A stretch of DNA of 49,531 bases from SZUA-365 sp964635845 (GCA_964635845.1 CAZWNO010000017.1:1-49531), one strand, 5' to 3'; numbered from the stretch's first letter, positions 24,083-32,745 are shown. A program made the numbers and translations. Notes: generated by a model from the sequence alone, not told the origin.

Positions 24083-24107
24083 CGAGGAACGCCCGGCGCG
24101 TTCCTCG
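24083..24107. terminator. Hairpin between convergent genes, possible terminator
   Basis: A perfect 10-bp stem (24083-24092 with 24098-24107) and 5-base loop stand 20 bases after the barrel stop and 5 bases before the stop of the convergent phosphatase gene. There is no long T run on either side, so termination strength is uncertain. Confidence 0.6.
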
Positions 24108-24111
24108 TATG

Positions 24112-25032
24112 CTATTTGTGCTGGTCAGCGGCCTCGTGCAGGAGCTTGCCGTCGGCGTCGAACGCGCGTATGCGCATCCGCTTCGCGTCGAAGTCGAGCC
24201 GGAAAAAGCCGAGCGTACTCGCGGCGAATTCGGTATTCGGACCAGAAGAGGTTTTTCTTACACCGCCTCCCCCGCCGCTGACGACGTAGCGCACGCCGTT
24301 GATGCGGCGCATCAGCTGCAGGTCGTGCTCATGCCCGTTCAGATACGCGTGGACTCCGTATTTCTCCAGCAGCGGCGCGAGCTGCTTGACGAGCACCGGC
24401 GTATTGCCGTAATGGCCGTGCGCGTACACGGGATGATGGCCGATGACGACGATCCATTCCTCCCGCGCGGATGCGAGCACTGAATCGATCCAGCGCAGAT
24501 GCGCCTTGCGCGCCGCGGCTCCCGCGACCAGCTGCTGCGTGTCGATCCCGACGAGACGCACGCGAAGCGCGCCACCTTCGCGCATGAACACCGTGCTCCA
24601 CACGCGTCCGGGCATGCGCCACCGCGTCACGCTTCCGTCGGGAAGCCTGTGTCCCGTATAAGCGACCTGCGCATCCGGATTGCTTCGGTAGTCGTGATTC
24701 CCGAGCACCGCCCAGAACGGAACGGGGAGCTGGCCTGCGGGGTAGATCCGCTCGAACTTGCTCTGCCACTGCGGATCGTCGACGCTCTTGACGCCGGAAG
24801 GATAGATATTATCGCCGGTGCTGATGATGGCATCGACGCTCTGGATGGCGTGCTGTCCGGCCATGGCGCCTCCCACCCGGCGCGCGCCCTTCCCGCCCGT
24901 GCCCCAGTCACCGACGACATGAAAGGATATCGTGTTCTGCGGTTGAGTGATCGCGGTCCCCGGCACGAAGGCCAGAAGACCCGCCACCGCGAGAAAAAAG
25001 ACTTGCGCATGATTCAGTATTTTTTTCTGCAT
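24112..25032 (-). CDS. Purple-acid-phosphatase-like metallophosphoesterase, secreted
   Basis: The protein of about 306 residues has a signal peptide (MQKKILNHAQVFFLAVAGLLAF...) and the metallophosphoesterase motifs in order: GDWGTGG, GDNIYPSG, GNHDY, GHHPVY and GHEHD. The spacing and the DWG start resemble tartrate-resistant acid phosphatase. It should cleave phosphate esters in the periplasm using two metal ions. I chose the ATG at 25030-25032; another in-frame ATG at 25059 adds nine residues. With the alkaline phosphatase at 7376, the window encodes two exported phosphatases. Confidence 0.88.
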   Translation of the reverse strand: MQKKILNHAQVFFLAVAGLLAFVPGTAITQPQNTISFHVVGDWGTGGKGARRVGGAMAGQHAIQSVDAIISTGDNIYPSGVKSVDDPQWQSKFERIYPAGQLPVPFWAVLGNHDYRSNPDAQVAYTGHRLPDGSVTRWRMPGRVWSTVFMREGGALRVRLVGIDTQQLVAGAAARKAHLRWIDSVLASAREEWIVVIGHHPVYAHGHYGNTPVLVKQLAPLLEKYGVHAYLNGHEHDLQLMRRINGVRYVVSGGGGGVRKTSSGPNTEFAASTLGFFRLDFDAKRMRIRAFDADGKLLHEAADQHK

Positions 25033-25128
25033 CCCGATGTTCACGGAGTTATTATGCATGTGATTGAGTCTCGTCTCGTCTAAAATTACGGTTTTAGGCC
25101 CAACCGCGAAAACACGGAGCGCGAGGAA

Positions 25129-26223
25129 ATGGACAGTGCAATGGGGAAGCAGCGAAACGATAGTTCGAGACACTGGCTGCTGTACGGGGCGAACGGATAT
25201 ACCGGCAGACTGATTGCCGCGGAGGCGGTGCGACGCGGCTTTCGGCCGATCCTCGCCGGCCGCAGCCGCGAGGCCATTCTTCCACTCGCGGCACAGCTCG
25301 GCTGCGAATTCCGGATCTTCGGACTCACTGACCGCGAAGCGCTGCATTCCGCGCTGCACGAGGTCTCCGTCGTGCTTCATTGCGCGGGACCATTTTCCGC
25401 GACGGCGCGGCCCATGGCCGAGGCCTGTATCGCCTGCGGCACGGATTACATGGACATCACCGGGGAGATCCCCGTGCTCGAGCACCTGTACTCACTGCAT
25501 GAGGAAGCCGCGAAAGCGAACGTCGCATTGATTCCGGGATCGGGTTACGATGTGGTCCCGACCGATTGCCTTGCACGCATGCTGAAGGAACTGCTTCCCG
25601 ATGCGACGCGGTTGCGGCTTTCCTTCGGCGGCAAGCTCACTCAGAGTCCGGGTACATGGCGGGCGACACTGGAGGCCATCCCTCGCTGCGGGGCCGTGCG
25701 AAAAAACGGCGCGCTGCTCACGGTGCCGCACGCCTGGCGCGCCGAGCGCATTCGATTCGATGACGGCGTGCGGAGTACGATGACGATCCCGTGGGGAGAT
25801 CTCAGCTCGGCCTGGCGAAGCACCGGGATCCCCGATATCGAAGTATATGGCGGCATCTCCCGCGGTGCCATTGCTGTGATGCGGCTGGTGCGGGGATTCG
25901 TCTGCCCGCTCATGAAGAATCCGTGGATGCAGCGAATTGCGAAGTCCACCGTGAACCTGCTCTCACGCGGCCCGGGAGAAAGCCACCGCCGCACTGCGAT
26001 GTATCATCTGCGCGGAGACGTCTGGAATGACAATGGCGGCACCGCGACGCGGTTCATGCTGACTCCGGAGGGATATACATGTACCGTGGAGACTTCGCTC
26101 GCCATTCTCGAGGCATTGCTGCGTGGGCGTATTGCGGCAGGAGTGTGGACGCCGTCGCAGGTGATGGGGAGCGGATTCGCCGCGACGCTCCCGGGAATCC
26201 GGATCTTCGAAGCGGAAGGGTGA
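25129..26223 (+). CDS. Saccharopine-dehydrogenase-like NAD(P)-binding oxidoreductase
   Basis: The 364-residue protein starts with a Rossmann motif WLLYGANGYTGRLIAAEA, followed by AGRSREAI, HCAGPFSATARPMAEAC and GTDYMDITGE, and GSGYDVVPTDCLA. These are typical of the saccharopine dehydrogenase NADP-binding family, whose members include trans-acting enoyl reductases of lipid synthesis. The exact substrate is unknown. A GGAG lies nine bases before the ATG at 25129; a second in-frame ATG lies 12 bases later. It diverges from the phosphatase gene and converges with marC-like gene. Confidence 0.85.
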   Translation: MDSAMGKQRNDSSRHWLLYGANGYTGRLIAAEAVRRGFRPILAGRSREAILPLAAQLGCEFRIFGLTDREALHSALHEVSVVLHCAGPFSATARPMAEACIACGTDYMDITGEIPVLEHLYSLHEEAAKANVALIPGSGYDVVPTDCLARMLKELLPDATRLRLSFGGKLTQSPGTWRATLEAIPRCGAVRKNGALLTVPHAWRAERIRFDDGVRSTMTIPWGDLSSAWRSTGIPDIEVYGGISRGAIAVMRLVRGFVCPLMKNPWMQRIAKSTVNLLSRGPGESHRRTAMYHLRGDVWNDNGGTATRFMLTPEGYTCTVETSLAILEALLRGRIAAGVWTPSQVMGSGFAATLPGIRIFEAEG

Positions 26224-26236
26224 TCGGTCCCTGTTG

Positions 26237-26815
26237 TCAGAGCGCCGCCTCGATTCCCGAACGGATCATCATCACGGCGATACCCGCCATAAACAGCGAG
26301 GCGACCTTCGCGAACGCCTGGGATCCCGCGTCCCCCATGATACGGATGATCCACTTGGAGTTTAAAAGTACGATCAGCACCACGATGCAGTTGGCGACGA
26401 GCGCGCCGAGCGTGATCAAAAGACCGTGCGCATCGACGAGGATGAGGATGGTCGTCATTCCAGCGGGTCCCATGATCAGGGGAATTCCGATGGGAACGAT
26501 CCCGACATTCGCGCGCGGCTTCCGCCTCTCCTCGGGTGTGGATGAAACCAGATCCTGAATTGCCAGCACCAGGAGCACGATACCACCACCGATGCGGAAA
26601 TCACTGGACGTGATCCCGAGGAAATCGAACACCGCCGTTCCGGAGAACAGAAAGACAATCGCGATGATGAAGGCCGTTCCGGTCGCGTTGTAGATCAGAC
26701 GGCGGAGTTCCTTTTGCTCCATACCCTGTGTCAGGCCCAGGAAGAGCGGGAGGAGACCGAGGGTATCCATGGCGACGAAGAGGGGAATGAACGATTGAAT
26801 GAATGGCTCGAACAT
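26237..26815 (-). CDS. MarC-family (UPF0056) membrane protein
   Basis: The 192-residue protein has six predicted membrane helices in two triplets and the MarC signatures: FVAMDTLGLLPLFLGLT in the first helix, and VPIGIPLIMGPAGMTTIL around residues 108-125. The family is widespread in inner membranes and has no proven transport role. It converges with the oxidoreductase gene, 13 bases apart, and stands upstream of no close gene on its own strand. Confidence 0.9.
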   Translation of the reverse strand: MFEPFIQSFIPLFVAMDTLGLLPLFLGLTQGMEQKELRRLIYNATGTAFIIAIVFLFSGTAVFDFLGITSSDFRIGGGIVLLVLAIQDLVSSTPEERRKPRANVGIVPIGIPLIMGPAGMTTILILVDAHGLLITLGALVANCIVVLIVLLNSKWIIRIMGDAGSQAFAKVASLFMAGIAVMMIRSGIEAAL

Positions 26816-26925
26816 GATACTTCAAATTACGGTGTGAACGGGAGATGGACGTTGTGGACGGAGAACCGCCGCAGTGGTCAATGTTCAGGATTATCCGACT
26901 CTGATCTCCGTATAATGGGTCCGCG

Positions 26926-27531
26926 TCAGCGGACGTCGAGACGCGTGAAGATCGCGCTGAGGAGTTCCTGCTTTCCGATGCCCTTCAGGCTGGAGAGCAG
27001 AATGCAGCTCCCGCGATAGCCGACCTGGAGGAATCCCTCACCCAAGCTGCGCTCCTGCCGCGCGCGTTCCCCCTGCTTGAGCTTGTCCACCTTGGTGAGC
27101 GCGACCTGAAGCGGGAGTCCCTGATTCACGAACCACCGCATCACGCGCGCGTCGGATTCCTGGAACGGGAGACGGGCATCGATCAACTGCACGACCATCG
27201 AGATCGGTCTGCCGCACTCGAAGTATTCCGTGATGAGGCGGCCCCATTCCCTCCGGTGTTCCTGCGAGGTTTTCGCGTAGCCATAGCCCGGGAGATCGAC
27301 GAAGCGCATGCGTTCCTCGACGAGAAAGAAATTTATCTGCTGCGTTTTTCCGGGTGTCGAGCTGACCCGGGCGAGTTGGCGCGCTCCGACAAGCATGTTG
27401 AGCAGCGAGGATTTCCCGACATTCGACCGTCCCGCGAAAGCGATCTCGGGATAGCTCGCGGCGGGAAACTGCTTCGGTGAGGCCGCGCCCGTTTCGAAAA
27501 TTGCGCGCAGAGGCATGCGAATTTTACCCAT
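26926..27531 (-). CDS. engB: Ribosome-biogenesis GTPase EngB/YsxC
   Basis: The 201-residue protein shows the EngB set of GTPase motifs: AFAGRSNVGKSSLLN (G1, residues 31-45), TPGKTQQINFF (G2), FVDLPGYGYAK (G3) and ALTKVDKL (G4). It acts in late assembly of the large ribosomal subunit. Its ATG lies only 8 bases after the U run of the rplQ terminator, so it is either read through or the transcript starts elsewhere. A second ATG five codons later would also give a functional protein. The location next to the ribosomal operon suits its role. Confidence 0.95.
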   Translation of the reverse strand: MGKIRMPLRAIFETGAASPKQFPAASYPEIAFAGRSNVGKSSLLNMLVGARQLARVSSTPGKTQQINFFLVEERMRFVDLPGYGYAKTSQEHRREWGRLITEYFECGRPISMVVQLIDARLPFQESDARVMRWFVNQGLPLQVALTKVDKLKQGERARQERSLGEGFLQVGYRGSCILLSSLKGIGKQELLSAIFTRLDVR

Positions 27532-27539
27532 GTCGTGGC

Positions 27540-27572
27540 AAAAAAAACGCCGTGGTGAAATTCGCCACGGCG
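27540..27572 (-). terminator. Intrinsic terminator of the rpoA-rplQ operon
   Basis: Read on the minus strand, an 8-bp perfect stem (27565-27572 with 27548-27555) with a 9-base loop is followed by eight U. It lies 21 bases after the rplQ stop and ends just before the start codon of engB. Confidence 0.93.
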
Positions 27573-27593
27573 TCAGAATACTTCGTTCGACAC

Positions 27594-28283
27594 TCAGGCG
27601 TCCTTGGACGTTCCCTCAGCCGTGTCCGCGGCGTCCTTGGCGTCATCAACAGCCTCGTCCGCGGCTGCGACAGCTTCGTCCGCGGCTGCGACAGCTTCGT
27701 CCGCGGCTGCGGCAGCTTCGTCCGCGGCTGCGACGGCTACGTCCGCGGCTGCGGCAGCTTCGTCCGCGGCTGCGGCGGCCGCCTTCGCTGACGGCTTCTC
27801 GCCTTTCTCCTTGCGCTCTTCGGCGGCCTTGCGGCGCTGCGCGGCGGCCTTCGAACGGGCTGCGCGTTCCTTGCGCTGCTTGCTGTCCTGCGCCTCGTTG
27901 TAGTCCACGAGTTCGATGACCGCCATCTCCGCACCGTCGCCCAGGCGATTGCCCAGCTTCAGGACGCGCGTGTATCCGCCGGCGCGCTTGCCGACCTTCT
28001 CCGCGATTTCGGAGAACAGCATCTGCAATGCTTCCCGGTCGCGGATGAACTTCGCGATCTCGCGACGTGCATGGACATCCACCGGATCCCCGCTCTTCTC
28101 ACGCATGTATGCATCGCGGGCGCGCGTGATCAGCGGCTCGACGATGCGGCGGGTTTCCTTCGCCTTTGCCGAGGTCGTCTGGATGCGTTTGTGTTTGATC
28201 AGCGCCGTCGACAGCGCCGCCAGCAGCGCCTTGCGATGACTTGCGGACCGGCTGAGTCTTCTTCCAACTTTTGCGTGTCTCAT
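27594..28283 (-). CDS. rplQ: Ribosomal protein L17 with a long alanine-rich repeat tail
   Basis: The first 125 residues are normal L17: MRHAKVGRRLSRSASHRKALL, TTSAKAKETRRIVEPLITRA and GGYTRVLKLGNRLGDGAEMAVIELV. The rest, about 100 residues, is a basic helix (KQRKERAARSKAAAQRRKAAEER) and a 21-bp tandem repeat coding (A)AADEAV-type heptads. Extended tails are usual in Bacteroidota L17, but the tandem array is unusually regular. It is the last gene of the ribosomal operon and is followed by a terminator. Confidence 0.97.
   Translation of the reverse strand: MRHAKVGRRLSRSASHRKALLAALSTALIKHKRIQTTSAKAKETRRIVEPLITRARDAYMREKSGDPVDVHARREIAKFIRDREALQMLFSEIAEKVGKRAGGYTRVLKLGNRLGDGAEMAVIELVDYNEAQDSKQRKERAARSKAAAQRRKAAEERKEKGEKPSAKAAAAAADEAAAAADVAVAAADEAAAAADEAVAAADEAVAAADEAVDDAKDAADTAEGTSKDA
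27650..27785 (-). repeat. 21-bp in-frame tandem repeat in rplQ
   Basis: About six 21-bp units (consensus tccgcggctgcgacagcttcg on the plus strand) encode AAADEAV-like heptads in the L17 tail. Confidence 0.9.
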
Positions 28284-28304
28284 GTTTTCTTTCTATTCCT
28301 CGAA

Positions 28305-29300
28305 TTACTCGGCTTCCTGCGAAGAACCGATATACTGGTCGACGTTCATACCGAACTGCAGACCGAAGTCGTCCACAATGGCCCCGAGCTCTGCAAGGGA
28401 TTTGCGGCCGAAATTGCGGAACTTCAGCATCTCCGCCTCCTCACGGCGGACCAGGTCGGCGATGGTTTTGATATTCGCTGCCTTGAGGCAGTTGTGGGAG
28501 CGCACCGAAAGTTCCAGATCATCGACCGAGGTCAGAAGGATCTTGCGGATACGCGCGGTCTCATCATCCTCCTGTGCGCCTTCCTCCTCCTCGCTCTTGC
28601 CCAGATCGAAGTTGAGGAACATCTGCACGTGGTCGAGCAGGATGTGCGCTGACTGCGAGAGCGCTTCCTGCGGTGTGATCGAACCGTCTGTGGCGATATC
28701 CAGGGTCAGCTTGTCGTAGTCGGTGCTGCCTCCGACGCGGGTGTTCTCGACCAGCACCTTCACGTTCATGATCGGGGTGAAAATGGCGTCCATGGATATC
28801 GTGCCCAGCACCTGGTCGGGAAGCTTGTTCTCATCGGCGGGGACGTAACCGCGTCCGCGGGCGATGCGGAGTTCCATCTCGACAGCAGCCTCCGGACCCA
28901 GCGTGCAGATATACTTCTCCGGGTTGAGCACCTCGAACTCGTTCGAGGCCGCCTGGATGTCCGCCGCGGTGAAGGTTCGCTGGCCCTTCATGGAGATCGT
29001 GATCGTCGTCGCTTTCGGGTTGAGCGCCTTGAAACGCACTTCCTTCAGGTTGAGGATGATTTCCGAGACATCCTCGACGACACCGTGAATCGTGGAGAAC
29101 TCGTGCATCACTCCGTCGATCTTGACGGCGGTGATCGCCAAACCGGTGAGTGAGGACAGCAGCACTCGTCTGAAGGAGTTCCCGATCGTTATCCCGTACC
29201 CCTTTTCCAGCGGCTGAATAACGAATCGTCCGAAGGTGTCGGAATAGGTCGCCTCGTCAAGGACGATGCCATCGGGCATTTGAATCGTTGTCGTAGTCAT
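28305..29300 (-). CDS. rpoA: RNA polymerase alpha subunit
   Basis: The 331-residue protein has the alpha N-terminal assembly domain (FVIQPLEKGYGITIGNSFRRVLLSSLTG, about 1-235) and the C-terminal DNA/activator-binding domain (LTSVDDLELSVRSHNCLKAANIKTIADLV...FGRKSLAE). The linker has an acidic stretch. In most relatives rpsD stands between rpsK and rpoA; here 97 non-coding bases do. It is followed 21 bases later by rplQ. Confidence 0.98.
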   Translation of the reverse strand: MTTTTIQMPDGIVLDEATYSDTFGRFVIQPLEKGYGITIGNSFRRVLLSSLTGLAITAVKIDGVMHEFSTIHGVVEDVSEIILNLKEVRFKALNPKATTITISMKGQRTFTAADIQAASNEFEVLNPEKYICTLGPEAAVEMELRIARGRGYVPADENKLPDQVLGTISMDAIFTPIMNVKVLVENTRVGGSTDYDKLTLDIATDGSITPQEALSQSAHILLDHVQMFLNFDLGKSEEEEGAQEDDETARIRKILLTSVDDLELSVRSHNCLKAANIKTIADLVRREEAEMLKFRNFGRKSLAELGAIVDDFGLQFGMNVDQYIGSSQEAE

Positions 29301-29397
29301 CTGCGTAAATGTTCTCCTGTTAGAGGGTACTGAGTCAGGTCGTGGTCCAACACCTGCGGTGCGATCGCGCTGCCGTGAGGCGCGCGTCCGGAACCGG

Positions 29398-29784
29398 CTA
29401 GACTCTCCGGCGCTTCGGCGGACGACAGCCGTTGTGCGGAATCGGCGTAACGTCGCGGATGGCCATGATCTCGAGCCCTGCGGTCTGCAGCGCGCGAATG
29501 GCGGCCTCGCGACCCGAACCCGGGCCTTTCACAAAGACTTCCACCTTGCGCAGCCCGAGGTCGTGCGCTTCCTTCGCTGCAGATTCTGCTGAAATCTGTG
29601 CGGCGTAGGGCGTATTCTTGCGCGAACCCTTGAACCCGTTCTTGCCGGCGGAAGACCAGGAGATGGTGTTTCCGTATACGTCGGTGAGCGTCACAAGCAC
29701 GTTGTTGAACGTCGCCTTGATGTATGCCCGGCCCGTGGTGTCGACCTGGATTTTCTTCTTCGTTTTCTTGACGGCTTTAGCCAC
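29398..29784 (-). CDS. rpsK: Ribosomal protein S11
   Basis: The 128-residue protein has the S11 core: GRAYIKATFNNVLVTLTD, SSAGKNGFKGSRKNTPYAAQ, and GPGSGREAAIRALQTAGLEI. It ends with PHNGCRPPKRRRV. It forms part of the 30S platform near the Shine-Dalgarno helix. It follows rpsM by 35 bases; the region to rpoA is non-coding. Confidence 0.98.
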   Translation of the reverse strand: MAKAVKKTKKKIQVDTTGRAYIKATFNNVLVTLTDVYGNTISWSSAGKNGFKGSRKNTPYAAQISAESAAKEAHDLGLRKVEVFVKGPGSGREAAIRALQTAGLEIMAIRDVTPIPHNGCRPPKRRRV

Positions 29785-29819
29785 AACTACTCCTTGAAAA
29801 ACTCACGAATACGTGAACA

Positions 29820-30200
29820 CTATTTCTTCGACGGTGCCTTCTTCTTGCCGGCGACGGTTCTTCTACGGCCCTTGCGGGTGCGCGAATTGGTTTTGGTGCG
29901 CTGTCCGCGGACGGGAAGCCCCTTGCGGTGACGGAGCCCGCGATAGCAGCCGATGTCCATCAATCGTTTGATGTTCATCTGCATCTCGCTGCGCACTGCG
30001 CCTTCGACGCGGATACCCTGAATGATATTGCGGATCGCGGTCACCTCATCGTCGCTCAGGGCCTCGACTTTCTTGTCATGCGCAATACCCGCCTGATCGA
30101 GGATCGCCCGGGCAGTCGAACGACCAATGCCGTAAATGTACGTCAGTGCGATGACGGCATGCTTCGTTCTCGGTAAATCGACTCCTGCTATACGTGCCAA
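29820..30200 (-). CDS. rpsM: Ribosomal protein S13
   Basis: The 126-residue protein begins MARIAGVDLPRTKHAVIALTYIYGIG and has the helix-two-turn-helix and a basic tail (RKGLPVRGQRTKTNSRTRKGRRRTVAGKK). It sits at the head of the 30S subunit and contacts the 50S. It follows rpmJ by 43 bases. Confidence 0.98.
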   Translation of the reverse strand: MARIAGVDLPRTKHAVIALTYIYGIGRSTARAILDQAGIAHDKKVEALSDDEVTAIRNIIQGIRVEGAVRSEMQMNIKRLMDIGCYRGLRHRKGLPVRGQRTKTNSRTRKGRRRTVAGKKKAPSKK

Positions 30201-30243
30201 CTGTAACTCCTTGCAGCTCGGTGATGAGTTCTAGAAAATTCGA

Positions 30244-30357
30244 TTAGCCTTGGCGTTGCTTGTGCTTCGGATTCGAGCAGATCACGCGCACCACACCTTT
30301 TCGGCGGATGATCTTGCACTTGTCGCAGATTTTTTTCACAGACGCACGGACTTTCAT
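30244..30357 (-). CDS. rpmJ: Ribosomal protein L36
   Basis: This 37-residue gene reads MKVRASVKKICDKCKIIRRKG and ends in SNPKHKQRQG. It has the Cys11, Cys14, Cys27, His32 zinc-binding set (the C+ form). It is located between infA and rpsM, as in related genomes, 16 bases after infA. Confidence 0.96.
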   Translation of the reverse strand: MKVRASVKKICDKCKIIRRKGVVRVICSNPKHKQRQG

Positions 30358-30373
30358 GGGTTCTCCACGTAAT

Positions 30374-30592
30374 CTATTTGTAGCGATAAGTAATTCGGCC
30401 CTTGGTCAGGTCGTATGGCGAAAGCTCGACCGTCACCTTGTCGCCTTGCAGGATGCGGATGAAATGCATGCGCATCTTGCCGGAAACGTGCGCGAGTACC
30501 TCATGGCCGTTTTCAAGCCGCACGCGGAACATCGCATTCGGCAATGTTTCGGTGATGATCCCGTCGACGGTTATTGATCCTTGCTTAGCCAT
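30374..30592 (-). CDS. infA: Translation initiation factor IF-1
   Basis: The 72-residue protein reads MAKQGSITVDGIITETLPNA and ends KGRITYRYK, the usual IF-1 OB fold with FRVRLENGHEVLAHVSGKMR. The ATG at 30590-30592 fits the family; longer frames run into the end of map. It overlaps the end of map by 8 bases, so they are translationally coupled. It blocks the ribosomal A site during initiation. Confidence 0.97.
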   Translation of the reverse strand: MAKQGSITVDGIITETLPNAMFRVRLENGHEVLAHVSGKMRMHFIRILQGDKVTVELSPYDLTKGRITYRYK

Positions 30593-31370
30593 GGTCTCGT
30601 TCGAAATGGTTCGTGAGCAGTACTGGTCCTTCGCTGGAAATGTATATCGTGTGTTCGAAATGTGCCGAGGGAGCGCCATCGCTGGTGCGGACGGTCCAGC
30701 CGTTCGCGTCGATCCGTACCTTGAATCCGCCGTAATTGACCATCGGTTCGATCGCCAGTGTCATGCCTGCTTCCAGCAGCGGCCCTGTTCCTTTTCTTCC
30801 GAAGTTGGGAACAGGCGGATCCTCATGGAGCTTCTTGCCGATGCCGTGTCCGACCAGATCGCGAACGACGGAGAACCCGTTCGCCTCGACATATTCCTGT
30901 ATCGCCGCGGAAATGTCATGCAGGCGGTTTCCCGGGACGGCCTGCGCTATGCCGCGGTACAGGGATTCCTTCGTGACGCGCAGCAGCCGGAGTTTCTCCG
31001 CGTCGATCGAACCCACAGGGAGCGTCATGGCGCCGTCGCCGAAAAAACCGTGCTTCTCCGCTCCGACATCGACGGACACTATTTCACCTTCGCGGAGAGT
31101 CCTGTCCGACGGTATGCCATGCACGACCTCGTCGTCGATCGAGACGCACAGCGTCGCAGGGAACGGCGGAATCGACTTGCTGCCCGAGCTGTATCCCTTG
31201 AAGGCAGGGAGTGCTCCTTGGGCGTGGATGAACTCTTCCGCGATCGCGTCAAGCTCCGAGATCCGGACTCCGGGCTTGATCAGGGGCCTCAGCAGGCGAT
31301 GGACGTCGGAGACAACCTGGTTGCTCTCGCGCATCAACTCGATTTCGCTATCCGTCTTGCGGTGAATCAT
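30585..31370 (-). CDS. map: Type I methionine aminopeptidase
   Basis: The 261-residue protein has all five metal ligands: Asp101 (VSVDVGAEKHG), Asp112 (FFGDGAMT), His175 (GHGIGKKLHE), Glu208 (AIEPMV) and Glu239 (HFEHTIYI). It removes the initiator Met from new proteins. It follows secY by 21 bases and overlaps infA by 8, the usual order in Bacteroidota and Chlorobi (no adk between). Confidence 0.97.
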   Translation of the reverse strand: MIHRKTDSEIELMRESNQVVSDVHRLLRPLIKPGVRISELDAIAEEFIHAQGALPAFKGYSSGSKSIPPFPATLCVSIDDEVVHGIPSDRTLREGEIVSVDVGAEKHGFFGDGAMTLPVGSIDAEKLRLLRVTKESLYRGIAQAVPGNRLHDISAAIQEYVEANGFSVVRDLVGHGIGKKLHEDPPVPNFGRKGTGPLLEAGMTLAIEPMVNYGGFKVRIDANGWTVRTSDGAPSAHFEHTIYISSEGPVLLTNHFERDHG

Positions 31371-31391
31371 GCCCCTGTGCTGTCCACCGTC

Positions 31392-32732
31392 TCAGCCGCG
31401 ACCGATGCGGCCGCGGATCTTGCCGCTTTTCATGAATCCGTCGTAGTGGCGCATCAGCAGATGCGATTCGATCTGCTGCAGCGTATCCAGTGCGACGCCG
31501 ACGATGATCAGGAGGCTGGTCCCGCCGAAGAACTGCGCGAATTCAGGCGACACGTTCAGCCGCATCATGAAGGTCGGCAGGATGGCGATGATGGCCAGGA
31601 AAATCGATCCCGGCAGCGTGATCTTCGTCAGGATGTTGTCGATGTAGTCGCGCGTGTGCGCTCCCGGACGGATGCCCGGAATGAATCCGCCCTGCTTCTT
31701 CATGTTGTCGCTGACGTCCTGCGGATTGAAGGAGATCGCGGTGTAGAAATACGTGAAGAAGACGATCAGGATCGCGTAGATGAACGCGTAAAAGAACGAA
31801 TCGAACCGGAAATAGACGGCGACCGTCTGCATGAATTCGCTCTCCGGGAAGAACATGGTGACCGTTTCGGGAATGAACATCAGCGCCTGGGCGAAGATGA
31901 TCGGCATGACGCCCGCGGTGTTCACACGCAGCGGGATGTACTGCGTGACGCCGCCGTAGACCTTGCGGCCGACAACGCGCTTTGCGTACTGCACCGGAAT
32001 GCGCCTGGTCCCCTGTGTCACCATGACGACTCCCGCGGTGATCAGCACCATCGCGATGATGATGACGAGTTCGATGATGATGTTGGCCCCGCGGCCGAAT
32101 TCCGCAACCGAGGCATGCGGCAGTCTCGCGACGATGCCGATGAAGATGATGAGCGAAATACCGTTCCCGATACCGCGATCGGTGATCTGCTCGCCGATCC
32201 ACATCATGAGCATGGTCGATGCCGCGATGACCATCATGGTCGCGAATGCGAACAGCACGCCCTGCACCTCGGGAGGCACGATGGGCGCTCCGGTCGGCGT
32301 GGTCAGGTTCTGCAGACGGATGCTGACCGCCCAGCCCTGGAGCAGCGCGATGAAGATCGTTCCATAGCGGGTATACTGGTTGATCTTTTTCCGGCCCTCT
32401 TCCCCGCCCTCCTTCTGCAGCTTCTGGAAATACGGGATAACCGCACCGAGCAGCTGCAGGATGATGGAGGCCGTGATGTACGGCATGATCCCGAGGGAGA
32501 ACACCGCGGCATTGCTGAAAGCGCCTCCGACGAACATATCGAACATGCCGAATATGCCGCCCGTCCCTGTCTGTGAATCGAGCCAGTCGGCCAGCAGTCC
32601 CGCGTTGACGCCGGGAAGTGTCACCTGCGATCCGAAACGCACGATGATGAGCATGAACAGAGTGAACAGGATCCGCTGACGCAGCTCCTGGATCTTGAAC
32701 ATGTTTCGAAAGCTTTCGCTGAACCCAGCCAT
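31392..32732 (-). CDS. secY: Protein translocase subunit SecY
   Basis: The 446-residue protein has ten predicted membrane helices and SecY signatures: RILFTLFMLIIVRFGSQVTLPGV, SIILQLLGAVIPYFQKLQKEGEEGRKKI-like helix-2 region, and GIGNGISLIIFIG. It forms the channel through which proteins cross the inner membrane. It follows rplO by 13 bases and precedes map. Confidence 0.97.
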   Translation of the reverse strand: MAGFSESFRNMFKIQELRQRILFTLFMLIIVRFGSQVTLPGVNAGLLADWLDSQTGTGGIFGMFDMFVGGAFSNAAVFSLGIMPYITASIILQLLGAVIPYFQKLQKEGGEEGRKKINQYTRYGTIFIALLQGWAVSIRLQNLTTPTGAPIVPPEVQGVLFAFATMMVIAASTMLMMWIGEQITDRGIGNGISLIIFIGIVARLPHASVAEFGRGANIIIELVIIIAMVLITAGVVMVTQGTRRIPVQYAKRVVGRKVYGGVTQYIPLRVNTAGVMPIIFAQALMFIPETVTMFFPESEFMQTVAVYFRFDSFFYAFIYAILIVFFTYFYTAISFNPQDVSDNMKKQGGFIPGIRPGAHTRDYIDNILTKITLPGSIFLAIIAILPTFMMRLNVSPEFAQFFGGTSLLIIVGVALDTLQQIESHLLMRHYDGFMKSGKIRGRIGRG

Positions 32733-32745
32733 GTATGAACCTGTC

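Noticed and set aside
26919..26934. Hairpin gtccgc/gcggac at the end of engB as a terminator
   Set aside because: The stem is only 6 bp, overlaps the stop region and has no U run on the minus strand.
30402..32576. Long plus-strand open frame opposite infA, map and secY
   Set aside because: It is rich in Asp, Arg and His, typical of an antisense frame, and the minus-strand genes are certain.
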